Part shown: positions 42,018-50,971 of the stretch, piece after piece | Layout: each line of letters opens with the position of its first letter | Position numbering within the stretch: the first letter of the stretch is position 1 | From: Nannocystis sp. | Lineage (GTDB): Bacteria; Myxococcota_A; Polyangia; Nannocystales; Nannocystaceae | DNA length: 64,000 bases | Assembly (NCBI RefSeq): GCF_016714285.1 | Contig: NZ_JADJNN010000013.1 | Location: forward strand, 62,001-126,000 | Direction of reading: 5' to 3' | Notes under the pieces: model-generated | Databases searched by the model: none | What the model was told of the DNA's origin: nothing | The model's input: only the letters and a program-made list of their open reading frames with translations | Translations under genes and position numbers: made by a program

Positions 42018-44186
42018 TCACGGGCGGGCGCCGCGGGCCAGCGCCCGCGCCTGCGCGAGGTCCTGCGCGTCGCGGGCGTGCGGACCGCGACCCGCCGGCG
42101 CGCCGTCCTGGGCCACGCGGAGCTGGCCCTGCTCGGTGAAATAGGTGACGAGGCTCGACGACCGGTTGCCGCGCAGCATCACCAGCGCCCGCGCGAGCAC
42201 GGCCTGCTGCGCCGCCGCGGGCACCGGGTCGTCCGGGTCACGCCAGGCCGCGAGCCCGCAGGCAGCGGCGGCGTCCGAGACGAGGCCGGGGCTGCGCTCG
42301 CGCAGGCGATCGAAGACCGCCGCGAGCCCCGCGTGCCCCCCGTGCCCCCCGAGCGCCGCGTGGCTGAGGCCGAGGTTGAGCCACGCGCCGAGCCGACCAG
42401 GGTGCAGCCCGACGGCGCGACGCAGCTCGAGCAGCGCGGCCTCCGGGCGACCGAGCCGGCGCAGCGCCTCGCCGCGGTGGACGTAGACCGCCGGACCCTC
42501 GCCGCCCATCATGGCGACGCCCCGCGCGTCCTCGGCCAGCGCCGCGGCCGGGTCGCCCTGCAGCAGCGCCGCCATGGTCCGGCCGATGTAGGCCCAGCGC
42601 GTGTGCGGCGAGATCGCCAGCGCGGCATCCAGGTCAGCCACCGCAGCGTCGACGTCGCCGAGCCACAGGCGCAGCTCGCCGCGATGGCAGATCGGCAACG
42701 ACGAGGCCGGGTGAGCCGCGATCACGCCGGCGAAGCGAGCCAGCACGCGCCCCGCCTCGGCGCCGCGGATCGTCCCCAGCGCGCTCCGTGACGCGCGCCG
42801 CGGACCCCCACGGCTGGCGAATCGACGCAGCCTCGTGAGCATGTCCCATGGGACATGTTCATGCACCCTCGGCTGGCTGTCCCATGGGACATGTTCATGC
42901 ACCTTCGCCTGGCTGTCCCATGGGACATGTTCATGCAGCAATGGGCTGTCCCCGGGGACAGGTACATCGCACCAGCTGAGCGGCGCCTCGCGGCTGCCGC
43001 CCAGGCGGCGCAGCGCAGCCTCCACCGCGACCGCCCCGGCCGCCAGCGTGCCGACCTCCAGCGCCCGCCCCAGCTCCGGCCCCTGCTCGTGCAGCGCCGC
43101 CGCGAAGGCCTCGACGTGCAGCGGCCGCAGCTCCGCGTCCGGGGCCGCGCGCGCCGCGAGGAGCAGGCGCAGCAGCGCGGCCACGAAGTTGTCGCCGCGG
43201 CCCCCGGTCCCGGCCCGCGTCAGCGCGTCCGCGGCCTCGGCGTCGCGGCCGAGCCGCAGCAGCGCCTCGGCGCGCCACAGCCAGGTCGTCGCCTCGTCCG
43301 CCAGCGCGAGCGCCTCGTCGAAGCGAGCCAGCGCCGCCGACCATGTCCCGGAGGACATGTCCGAAGCGCCAGCCACCCGCAGCGCCAGCGGACGCCCGCC
43401 AGCGCCAGCGCGCGCCGCCCAGGCCGCGGCCCCCGCCCGATCGCCGACCCGCAGGCACAGCTCGGCGAGCCCCGCCACCGCGTCGCCGATGACGCCGACG
43501 GCTGCCCCGTCCTGCGCGAGCGCGGCGTGCCCCGCCGCCGCGTCGCCGATGACGCCGACGGCGGCCCCGTCCTGCGCGAGCGCGGCGTGCCACTGCGCCG
43601 CCGCGCCGCGAAAGTCCCCGGCCTCGACGAGCACCGACGCGGCCTCACAGCGGTGCGCACGAGCATCGAGCGGGGCCAGCTCGAGCGCGCGAGCGACGGC
43701 CGCCCCGGCCTCGCGCCCGCGCCCGAGGCGAGCCAGGATCGCGGCGCGCTCGAGCTGCAGCGCCGACCAGCGCGGCGCCAGCTGCAGCGCCGCCTCGGCG
43801 GCCACCAGCGCCGCCTCGTCGTCACCCCCGCGTCGGTGCATCGCCAACAACAGCGCGTCCCAGGCCGGGTCCCGCGGCGCCAACCGACGACCCTCCGCGC
43901 ACGCCTCCGCGACCTCGCGCTCCCAGCCCAAGCTCTCCGCGCAGGCGATCACCCGTCGCAAGATCCGCGGCGCCTCGCCCGGCAGCAGGCGACGCGCCTC
44001 GCCCAGCGCCACCAGCCCGCGCTGATGATCCCGCGTCACGTGCAGCAGGTGCGCCGCGGCCAGCTGCACCACCCCGTCCGCCGGCGCGGCCGTCACCGCC
44101 GCGAGCGCCTCGGCCCGCGCCGACCCCCACCGGCCCGCCTCGGCGTGCCACGCCGCGCGCAGCAGTGAACGCTGGGCCGGTCGCAT
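42018..44186 (-). CDS. Long TPR-repeat protein
   Basis: A 722-residue protein built of tetratricopeptide-like helix pairs across most of its length (ALAAVTAAPADGVVQLAAA, ALELAPLDARAHRCEA, ALAISPHTRWAYIGR and others). No signal peptide, so probably a cytosolic scaffold. Two recent expansions are visible: a 60-base duplication near 43472-43591 repeating AALAQDGAAVGVIGDA, and a 36-base tandem repeat at 42842-42946 encoding VHEHVPWDSQ units in the middle of the protein. ATG 44186 was chosen because the upstream frame runs antisense to the M14 gene. Confidence 0.8.
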   Translation of the reverse strand: MRPAQRSLLRAAWHAEAGRWGSARAEALAAVTAAPADGVVQLAAAHLLHVTRDHQRGLVALGEARRLLPGEAPRILRRVIACAESLGWEREVAEACAEGRRLAPRDPAWDALLLAMHRRGGDDEAALVAAEAALQLAPRWSALQLERAAILARLGRGREAGAAVARALELAPLDARAHRCEAASVLVEAGDFRGAAAQWHAALAQDGAAVGVIGDAAAGHAALAQDGAAVGVIGDAVAGLAELCLRVGDRAGAAAWAARAGAGGRPLALRVAGASDMSSGTWSAALARFDEALALADEATTWLWRAEALLRLGRDAEAADALTRAGTGGRGDNFVAALLRLLLAARAAPDAELRPLHVEAFAAALHEQGPELGRALEVGTLAAGAVAVEAALRRLGGSREAPLSWCDVPVPGDSPLLHEHVPWDSQAKVHEHVPWDSQPRVHEHVPWDMLTRLRRFASRGGPRRASRSALGTIRGAEAGRVLARFAGVIAAHPASSLPICHRGELRLWLGDVDAAVADLDAALAISPHTRWAYIGRTMAALLQGDPAAALAEDARGVAMMGGEGPAVYVHRGEALRRLGRPEAALLELRRAVGLHPGRLGAWLNLGLSHAALGGHGGHAGLAAVFDRLRERSPGLVSDAAAACGLAAWRDPDDPVPAAAQQAVLARALVMLRGNRSSSLVTYFTEQGQLRVAQDGAPAGRGPHARDAQDLAQARALARGARP
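42841..42961. repeat. 36-base tandem repeat carrying palindromes
   Basis: Units begin with TGTCCCATGGGACATGTTCA at 42842, 42878 and 42914; the third is shorter, and a related CTGTCCCCGGGGACAG closes the array at 42946-42961. Each unit holds the palindrome TGTCCCATGGGACA. The array is in frame in the TPR gene and encodes repeated HEHVPWDS peptides. Confidence 0.9.
43343..43362. repeat. TGTCC/GGACA palindrome inside the TPR gene
   Basis: ATGTCC (43343-43348), CGGA, GGACAT (43353-43358), overlapping GGACATGTCC (43353-43362). Encodes SDMSSGTW in frame on the minus strand. Confidence 0.75.
43472..43591. repeat. 60-base direct duplication in the TPR gene
   Basis: About 60 bases (CCCGCCACCGCGTCGCCGAT onward) occur twice head to tail with one or two mismatches, giving two copies of a 20-residue peptide (AALAQDGAAVGVIGDA). 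Near-identity indicates a recent event or an assembly artefact. Confidence 0.85.
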
Positions 44187-44234
44187 CCCGCGGCAGTATG
44201 CCACCGGCGCCCCGACTCGTTGTAAAAGCAGCTC

Positions 44235-45734
44235 ATGCTGCTCACCCGCGCCGAGGCCACCGGCTACCGCGAGACCTCCCTCCACGCCGACGTGATGCGC
44301 TTTGTCGCCGGCCTCGCCGCGCAGGGCGACCCGCGCCTGCACGTCAGCGACTTCGGCCGCAGCCCCGGCGGCCGCGAGCTGCCGCTCCTGGTGCTCTCGC
44401 AGGGCGGCCTGCGCACGCCCGAGGAGGCCCGCCGCAGCGGTCGCCCCGTCGTCCTCATGCTCGACGGGATCCACCCCGGCGAGGTCGAGGGCAAGGAGGC
44501 CAGCCTCGCGCTCGTCCGCGACCTCCTGAGCGGGAACCACCCCGACTGGCTCGCGGACATCGTCCTCCTCGTCGTCCCCCTCTTCAACCCCGACGGCAAC
44601 GACGCCCTCGACCCCAAGAACCGCCGCCTCGACCTCAAGAAGCTCAGCGGCCAGCCCGGCCCGCTGGTCGGCACGCGCACCCAGAGCCACGGCATCAACC
44701 TGAACCGCGACTACCTCCGCCAGGCCGCCCCCGAGATGCGCCTGCTCCAGCAGCGCGTGTGCATCCCCTGGGCCCCCGACCTCACGATCGACAACCACGC
44801 CACCAACGGCTCGGTCCACCGCTTCCACATGACCGTCGACGTCCCGCACACCGGCGAGTCCGGGCGCCCCGAACCGATCGCCCTGATGCGCGAGCGCCTG
44901 GTCCCCGAGGTCATGGCCGCCGTACGCAAGCGCGGCCTCGACTCCGGCTGGTACGGCAACTTCGTCGAGGACGAGCGGGTCCTCGACGCCGACGGCGAGG
45001 TCGATCCCCACGCCCCCGTCGGCCTCGGCTGGATGACCTACCCGCACCACCCGCGCTTCGGCTCCAACTACCGCGGCCTCACCGGCCGGCTCGACCTCCT
45101 GCTCGAGTGCTACAGCTACCTCCCCTTCGAGCAGCGCGTCCACACCGCGTCGGCGTGGCAGATCGAGACCCTCGGCTGGGCCGCGCAGCACGCCGCGGAG
45201 ATCCGCGAATTGGTGGCCGCCTGCGCCCGCCCGCCCGACCGCGTCGCCGTCCGCTACCGCCTGGACACCCGCGCCGAGCCCGTCGAGGTGCTCACCCGCA
45301 GCCCTCGCACCCTCGCGGGCGAGCCCGTCACACTGCGCCTGCCGCACCACGCCCGCTTCGTCGGCACCACCGTGGTCGATCGCCCACGCGCCTATCTCGT
45401 CCCGCCCGCGCTCGCCGAGCACCTCCAGCGCCACGGCCTGCGGGTCGAACCCGCCAGCGGTGTGCACGAGGTCGAGGTCGCCACGATCGCGTCGCTCGGC
45501 GCCGAGGACGGGCGGGCGATCCTCGAGGCCGCGCGCGTCGGCGAGGTCGGCGTCGAATGGCGGCACTCGACCCGCGCCGCACCAGCAGGCTGGTCGCGCG
45601 TCGCCACCGAGCAGCCGCTCGGGGCCATCGCCGTCTACCTGTGTGAGCCCGAGAGCGACGACGGCGCGGTCGAGAACGACATCCTGCCACCGCCCGCGAT
45701 CGGCGACGAGCACCCGGCCTGGCGCGTCCCCTGA
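44235..45734 (+). CDS. M14 family zinc carboxypeptidase-like protein
   Basis: A 499-residue M14 metallopeptidase. Zinc ligands: LDGIHPGEVEGKEAS (His80, Glu83) and a later His in IDNHATNG. GINLNRDYLR supplies the substrate Arg region, and LLLECYSYLPFEQR the catalytic Glu. The C-terminal 150 residues are an accessory beta domain. No signal peptide, so cytosolic or exported by another route. The substrate class (carboxypeptidase or deacylase-like) is unresolved. ATG 44235 lies close to the divergent TPR start. Confidence 0.85.
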   Translation: MLLTRAEATGYRETSLHADVMRFVAGLAAQGDPRLHVSDFGRSPGGRELPLLVLSQGGLRTPEEARRSGRPVVLMLDGIHPGEVEGKEASLALVRDLLSGNHPDWLADIVLLVVPLFNPDGNDALDPKNRRLDLKKLSGQPGPLVGTRTQSHGINLNRDYLRQAAPEMRLLQQRVCIPWAPDLTIDNHATNGSVHRFHMTVDVPHTGESGRPEPIALMRERLVPEVMAAVRKRGLDSGWYGNFVEDERVLDADGEVDPHAPVGLGWMTYPHHPRFGSNYRGLTGRLDLLLECYSYLPFEQRVHTASAWQIETLGWAAQHAAEIRELVAACARPPDRVAVRYRLDTRAEPVEVLTRSPRTLAGEPVTLRLPHHARFVGTTVVDRPRAYLVPPALAEHLQRHGLRVEPASGVHEVEVATIASLGAEDGRAILEAARVGEVGVEWRHSTRAAPAGWSRVATEQPLGAIAVYLCEPESDDGAVENDILPPPAIGDEHPAWRVP

Positions 45735-45736
45735 GC

Positions 45737-48133
45737 TCAGGCGCCCCACCCTCGACTCACCTGAATGCAATCCTCTGAGTTACATCGTCGCGCGATGTCC
45801 GGGCCGAGCCCGAGCGCGTGGAGCCCCGGCCCCACCACCGATTCGCCGCGGGCCTCCGCGTCCGCCAACCGGTGATTGAGCGCAAGCAGGCGGCCAGGGA
45901 CCTCCGCCTCGACCCGCACGCCATAGATATCGCGCACCGCCTGATCGAGCTCGGCGTGCGCGTCCCGCAGCGGGCCGCGCCCCGGCCCCTCCAGCCCGCG
46001 GTACATCGCCCGCCGCGACAGGCCGTCACGGCGCGACAGCTCCAGCCGCGCGGCCCTCAGCCGCCGCGACGCCGCCGCGACGCGAAGCACCTGCGATCTC
46101 TGGCCCTCCTGCGGCCACGGGAACGAATCGAACACCGTCCTCGAGGTGTAACGAAAGTCCCGCTTGAGCGTGGAGCAGCGCCCCATCAGCCACGCCCAGT
46201 GGATCGAGGATTGCAAGATCCCGTGCGAGTAATCGTCGGCCAGCGGGAACACCACCAGCGAATCACCCGGCCGCAGCTCCCGCGCCACAAACTCGAAGAT
46301 CGGGCGCCGGGCCACGCGCGCGCACACGATGTACCGCGGGAGCTCGGCGATCGCCGCCAGCATCTCGCCCCGGCGCCACGACAGCCGCCACCAGCGCTCG
46401 AGGAACTGCGCGTGATGACGATTCACCCGCGCCCGGGGATCGCGGCCCAGCAGCTCCGCGTTGCGCCCCAGCTCCGCCGCCATCGCGCTGCGCCGGTCCG
46501 GCCAGACCCGCTGCCAGACCCGCTGAAACGGCGCCTCGTAGCTGCGCGCCGCGGCGAGCTCGCGCTCGCCGAAGTCGATCACATACCGCCTCGGCGCCCC
46601 CTCCCGTCCGGCCAGGAGCTCCTCGCCGTTCACCAGCGGAAAGATCACCTCGGCGTCGCGCGGACTCGCCGAGATCATCGCCTCCGCCTCCTCCGCGGAC
46701 AGCAGGAACCCCGCGTGTCCGTGCGTCTGCCCCTGATAGCAGCAGCCAGCGCCCGCGTTGCCCGCCAGCGTCCGCGCCGCGCTGAGGTCCGTCCCCGGGC
46801 AAAGCGAAGGGCCGATCTCGTCGACCTCCAGCGTGACCCACGGACCGTCCGCCCGGTCCCCCTCCTGCCACGAGAGGCGCCGCTTCCCCGGCCGCTCGCA
46901 GCCCTTCACCCAGTTGACGATCGACACGTGGACCGCCGCGTCGCAGGGCCACACCGCCGACGCGACAGCCTCGACGATCGTCCCGGTCCGCACGATGTGC
47001 GCCAGCCCGCTCTCACGGCTCGCGTTCTGTCGGATCGTGTTGGTCCCCACCAGACCAGCCCGCCCGCCCGGCGGCAAGGCGTCGTGCGCCCGGCGAAACC
47101 AATACACGCAGTAATCCGCCATCCCCGAAACTTCAGGATACCTCGCCCGCAGCGCCTGGACATACGCCACCCCGAGCTCCCCCTGCAGCTTGTTCTTGGC
47201 CTGAAACGGCGGATTGCCGACGATCGCGTCGGCCGCGGGCCACTCCACGAACAGCGCGTCAGCCTCGCTAATGCTCGTATTGACGTGATCCCAGCGAATC
47301 GCCGCCTCCCCACCACCCGCGGACGGATCGACCGCGAACGCGGCCCGCTGCTCCCCGCGGGCCCGCTGCTCGCCCAGCAGCATCGTCACCCGCGCCAGCT
47401 CCACGGCCAGCGGGTCCCGCTCGAGACCGAGGAAATTCCCGACCCGGACCACCGCGCCGGCCACGACCGCCCCGCCCAGCTCCCGCATCCGCTGGACCAG
47501 CTCGATCTCCAGCCGGACCACCGCGCGGTACGCAGAATGCAGGAAATCACCGCTCCCACACGCCGGATCGAGCACCCGGTATTCACCGAGTCGGCGCCGG
47601 AGCTGCGCCAGCTCCTCGATCGTCCCCGCCCCGCGAATGCGCTCTCGCCACGGCCGCACGATCGTCGGGACCACGATCCGGGCGATGTCCGCCTCGCTCG
47701 TGAAGTGCGCCCCGAGAGCATGCCTGCGCCCCGGGTCCAGGCTCGCCTGAAACAACGCCCCGAAGCTCGCCGGCTCCACCCGCGACCAATCTGCCTGCGC
47801 CGCGCGCGACAGCTGCTCCCGCTCTTCGACACCGAGCTGCAGCCGACACTCCGCGACGACCCTGGCGAACATCCCCGGCGGCGCCGCCCCGAGCGCCTCC
47901 GCCGACAGCGCGACCACGCACTGCAGCGTGAACCGCTGCGCCGCCGCGCGGGCGATGCCACGGGCCGTCATCCGCGTGAACACGGCCGCGACGTGGTCCG
48001 CCGCGCCCCGCGTGACCGCGACGCACAGGTCGCCCCCGCGCTGCCCGGGGTCCGCCGCGAATGTGGCGATCCCCTCCCCCACGCGCCCAACCAGCGCCTG
48101 ATCGTCCAGATCCAGGTCGTCCACGAGCCGCAC
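45737..48133 (-). CDS. MmeI-like N6-adenine DNA methyltransferase
   Basis: A class gamma adenine methyltransferase of the large MmeI/type IIL-like group. From GTG 48133 it has 798 residues; a longer frame to 48238 adds 35 basic low-complexity residues. GAHFTSEADIARIVV matches the X motif, VLDPACGSGDFL motif I, and IVGNPPFQAK motif IV (NPPF). About 350 residues after it should be the target-recognition part. MmeI proteins normally carry an N-terminal nuclease domain. Here the protein starts almost at the helical spacer, and no PD-ExK motif was found, so it is probably modification-only or an epigenetic regulator. No separate nuclease gene is adjacent. Confidence 0.8.
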   Translation of the reverse strand: MRLVDDLDLDDQALVGRVGEGIATFAADPGQRGGDLCVAVTRGAADHVAAVFTRMTARGIARAAAQRFTLQCVVALSAEALGAAPPGMFARVVAECRLQLGVEEREQLSRAAQADWSRVEPASFGALFQASLDPGRRHALGAHFTSEADIARIVVPTIVRPWRERIRGAGTIEELAQLRRRLGEYRVLDPACGSGDFLHSAYRAVVRLEIELVQRMRELGGAVVAGAVVRVGNFLGLERDPLAVELARVTMLLGEQRARGEQRAAFAVDPSAGGGEAAIRWDHVNTSISEADALFVEWPAADAIVGNPPFQAKNKLQGELGVAYVQALRARYPEVSGMADYCVYWFRRAHDALPPGGRAGLVGTNTIRQNASRESGLAHIVRTGTIVEAVASAVWPCDAAVHVSIVNWVKGCERPGKRRLSWQEGDRADGPWVTLEVDEIGPSLCPGTDLSAARTLAGNAGAGCCYQGQTHGHAGFLLSAEEAEAMISASPRDAEVIFPLVNGEELLAGREGAPRRYVIDFGERELAAARSYEAPFQRVWQRVWPDRRSAMAAELGRNAELLGRDPRARVNRHHAQFLERWWRLSWRRGEMLAAIAELPRYIVCARVARRPIFEFVARELRPGDSLVVFPLADDYSHGILQSSIHWAWLMGRCSTLKRDFRYTSRTVFDSFPWPQEGQRSQVLRVAAASRRLRAARLELSRRDGLSRRAMYRGLEGPGRGPLRDAHAELDQAVRDIYGVRVEAEVPGRLLALNHRLADAEARGESVVGPGLHALGLGPDIARRCNSEDCIQVSRGWGA

Positions 48134-48294
48134 CTTAACACCCCGCGAGACCACGAGAGAAGACGCCCCCTGCCCGCCGCGCGAGGTCCACGCACGCGCC
48201 ACCTCGCCACCTCGCCACCGCTTGACCAGGCCCCGCACGAGGGCGCAAGGTGGCCAGGCCGCGGTGACCCGCGACCCCCCACGAGACCCCGGCC

Positions 48295-48765
48295 ATGACG
48301 CTTCGGCGAGACCGCGACGCCCTTGTGGTGATCGGTTGGCGTGAGTGGGTGAGCCTGCCGGAGCTCGGCATCGCCGCGCTCAAGGCCAAGGTCGACACCG
48401 GCGCCCGCACCTCGGCCCTCCACGCCTTCGACGTCCAGCTCCACGGCAAACGCGTCCGCTTCCACGTGCACCCGCACCAGCGCGACGACGACGCCAGCGT
48501 CGCCGCCGAGGCCGAGTTCGTCGAGCACCGCCTGGTCCGCAACTCGAGCGGCGACACCGAGCTGCGCCCCGTCGTGCGCACCCTCGTCGAGCTCGGCGGC
48601 CACCGCTTCGCCGCCGAGCTGACCCTGACCAACCGCTCGCTCCTCGGCTTTCGCATGCTGCTCGGCCGCGAGGCCCTGCGCCGCAGATTCGCGGTCGACC
48701 CCGGCGGCTCCTACCGCTGCGGCCGCCCCCAGGGCCACCCACAGCCCAGAGTGAGGGCTCCATGA
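48295..48765 (+). CDS. RimB-like ATP-dependent zinc protease / retropepsin-like protein
   Basis: A 156-residue protein of the RimK-associated zinc-protease family (retropepsin-like aspartic fold). GWREWVSLPELGI and KAKVDTGARTSALHA contain the catalytic-type Asp-Thr-Gly, and NRSLLGFRMLLGREAL the second conserved block. In other bacteria it trims glutamates added by RimK to ribosomal protein S6. Its stop overlaps the rimK start (ATGA), so the two are one operon. Confidence 0.88.
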   Translation: MTLRRDRDALVVIGWREWVSLPELGIAALKAKVDTGARTSALHAFDVQLHGKRVRFHVHPHQRDDDASVAAEAEFVEHRLVRNSSGDTELRPVVRTLVELGGHRFAAELTLTNRSLLGFRMLLGREALRRRFAVDPGGSYRCGRPQGHPQPRVRAP

Positions 48766-49676
48766 AGATCGCCATCCTCTCTCGCAAGACCTCGCTGTAC
48801 TCGACCGCCCGGCTCAAGGAGGCCGGCCAGAAGCGCGGGCACGAGGTCCAGGTCGTCGATTATCTGCGCTGTTATATGAACATCACCTCCCACCATCCGG
48901 TGGTGGTCTACCAGAACCGCAAGCTCGAGGGCTACGACGCCATGATCCCCCGGATCGGCGCCTCCAACACCTTCTATGGCACCGCCGTGGTCCGCCAGCT
49001 GCAGATGATGGGTGTGTTCACGCCCAACAGCTCGCAGGCGATCTCCCGCTCGCGCGACAAGCTGCGCTGCCTGCAGATCCTCGCCGCCAAGGGCATCGGC
49101 CTGCCCGTCACCGGCTTCGCCCACTCGATCAAGGATATCGACGGCCTCGTCGATATCGTCGGTGGGCCGCCGCTCGTCGTCAAGCTGCTCGAGGGCACCC
49201 AGGGCATCGGCGTCGTCCTCGCCGAGACCAAACAGGCCGCCACCTCGGTGATCGAGGCGTTTCGCGGCCTCGACGTCAATATCCTCGTACAGGAGTTCAT
49301 CAAGGAGGCCGGCGGCGCCGACATCCGCGCCTTCGTCGTCGGCGACCGCGTGATCGCGGCCATGAAGCGCCAGAGCGCCGCCGGCGAGTTCCGCTCGAAC
49401 CTCCACCGCGGGGGCAGGGCCGAGAAGGTCAAGCTCACCCCTGAGGAGCGCAGCACGGCCGTGCGCGCCGCCCAGATCCTCGGCCTCAAGGTCGCCGGCG
49501 TCGACATCCTCCGCTCCAACCACGGCCCCGTGGTCATGGAGGTCAACTCGTCCCCCGGCCTCGAGGGCATCGAAAAGACCTCCGAGGTCGACGTCGCCGA
49601 CGCGATCATCCAATTCCTCGAGAAGATCGTCGGCGGCAACGGCGGCGAGAAGAGCGGCGACCACAACAAGTACTAG
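48762..49676 (+). CDS. rimK: RimK-type glutamate ligase
   Basis: A 304-residue ATP-grasp ligase adding glutamate residues to the C-terminus of ribosomal protein S6 (or related substrates). Marks: MKIAILSRKTSLYSTARLKEA, PRIGASNTFYG, LLEGTQGIGV (ATP-binding loop), QEFIKEAGGADIRAFVVG, and VMEVNSSPGLEGIEK with metal-binding Glu/Asn. ATG 48762 has GAGGG at 48753-48757 and overlaps the RimB-like stop. The length and motifs match E. coli RimK closely. Confidence 0.93.
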   Translation: MKIAILSRKTSLYSTARLKEAGQKRGHEVQVVDYLRCYMNITSHHPVVVYQNRKLEGYDAMIPRIGASNTFYGTAVVRQLQMMGVFTPNSSQAISRSRDKLRCLQILAAKGIGLPVTGFAHSIKDIDGLVDIVGGPPLVVKLLEGTQGIGVVLAETKQAATSVIEAFRGLDVNILVQEFIKEAGGADIRAFVVGDRVIAAMKRQSAAGEFRSNLHRGGRAEKVKLTPEERSTAVRAAQILGLKVAGVDILRSNHGPVVMEVNSSPGLEGIEKTSEVDVADAIIQFLEKIVGGNGGEKSGDHNKY

Positions 49677-49808
49677 GATCCGCGACTCACCCCTCGCGTG
49701 CGCCCCATCGTGCTGACCGAACTCCGGCGCACCGCCGTGATGTCGCCGTCCCCACCTTCGCGGACGTCCAGCAGCCAATTCGCGCGCGTCCGTGCGCGTA
49801 AAGCCTGG

Positions 49809-49839
49809 CTGACACATTTTTGCGACCTGGCTGTAATCT
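49809..49839 (+). promoter_or_regulatory. Candidate promoter of the VTC/DUF4956 gene cluster
   Basis: CTGACA (49809-49814), 19-base spacer, TAATCT (49834-49839), 34 bases before the ATG at 49874 in a locally AT-richer stretch. Pattern match only. Confidence 0.35.
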
Positions 49840-49873
49840 GGCAGACCCTGAGGCGACCCACTCAGCGACGCCC

Positions 49874-50953
49874 ATGCAGCCCCCTCGCCCGCCTCCGATC
49901 GCCACCTCCACGTCGGCCCAGATCCCCCAGCACCCGGCGATTCGGGGGTTTGCGGTCGGCCTCCTGGCCCTCCTCCCGCTGGCCTGCGGCGACGCCAAGG
50001 GAGACAGCGACACCGCCAGCAGCGAAGCCGGCGACGAGGACACCAGCACCCCCACCGGGGACACCGGCAACGTGGAGTACCCCGAGACCCTCGTCGGCAC
50101 CTTCCAGGTCCAGCTGGTCGCGCCAGTCCCCGCCAGCGACACCTCGCCCGCCAGCGCCGGCAAGACGGCCGTGGTCGGCAAGGTCTACGACGGCGAGACC
50201 CCGGCCACGATCATCTGGGAGGCCGGCACCAAGTCCGGCGAGTGTCAGCTCTTCACCCCCCGCGTGCCGTTCTGCGACACCCCCTGCGGCGGCTCGGCCG
50301 TGTGCGTCGAGGACAACACCTGCGCGCCGTACCCCACCGCCGGCAGCGCCGGCACGATCACCGTCAAGGGCCTCAAGACCAGCGACGGCGCGACCGAGTT
50401 CACGATGGACCCGATCGCCAACAACTATCAGCCGCCCGGCAGCATCACCCTCGCCTATCCCGCCTTCGCCGAGGGCGACCTCGTCACCCTCGACGCCCCC
50501 GGCGCCGACGTCGACGCCTTCAAGCTCAGCGCCCGCGGCATCGCCCAGCTCGAGCTGAAGAACGCCAGCATCCCGCTGGTCGCCGACACCCCCGTGACCC
50601 TGCAGTGGACCCCGGCCGCCGACCCCAGCCGCTCGAGCATCCACGTCAAGCTCGACATCAGCCACCACGGCGGCACCAAGGGCATGATCGAGTGCGACAC
50701 CGCCGACACCGGCTCGCTCGAGCTCCCCGGCGCGCTGATCTCCGAGCTGCTCGACCTCGGCGTCGCCGGCTTCCCGTCGATCATCGTCACCCGCCGCTCC
50801 GTCGGCTCCGCGGCGATCGCCACCGGTCGCGTCGACCTCGTCATCTCCGCCAAGACCGAACACTTCGTCGACATCGACGGCGTCACGTCCTGCAGCGACA
50901 CCAGCGAGTGCCCCAACGGTCAGACCTGCCAGGACGACCTCACCTGCAAGTAA
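49874..50953 (+). CDS. Lipoprotein of unknown family, first gene of a cluster
   Basis: A 359-residue lipoprotein with a lipobox at Cys38 (LLPLAC) after a long signal peptide. Residues about 40-65 are a Ser/Thr/Asp/Gly stalk, followed by beta-rich domains containing a Cys-rich insert (CDTPCGGSAVCVEDNTC) and a C-terminal Cys-rich module (CSDTSECPNGQTCQDDLTC). The start ATG 49874 replaces an upstream TTG. It opens a co-directional cluster through 60367; the next gene follows after 18 bases. Confidence 0.75.
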   Translation: MQPPRPPPIATSTSAQIPQHPAIRGFAVGLLALLPLACGDAKGDSDTASSEAGDEDTSTPTGDTGNVEYPETLVGTFQVQLVAPVPASDTSPASAGKTAVVGKVYDGETPATIIWEAGTKSGECQLFTPRVPFCDTPCGGSAVCVEDNTCAPYPTAGSAGTITVKGLKTSDGATEFTMDPIANNYQPPGSITLAYPAFAEGDLVTLDAPGADVDAFKLSARGIAQLELKNASIPLVADTPVTLQWTPAADPSRSSIHVKLDISHHGGTKGMIECDTADTGSLELPGALISELLDLGVAGFPSIIVTRRSVGSAAIATGRVDLVISAKTEHFVDIDGVTSCSDTSECPNGQTCQDDLTCK

Positions 50954-50971
50954 TCAAGGCCCCCCCTTCCC

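Noticed and set aside
42842..42961. CRISPR array
   Set aside because: 36-base units are directly adjacent and translated in frame within a TPR gene.
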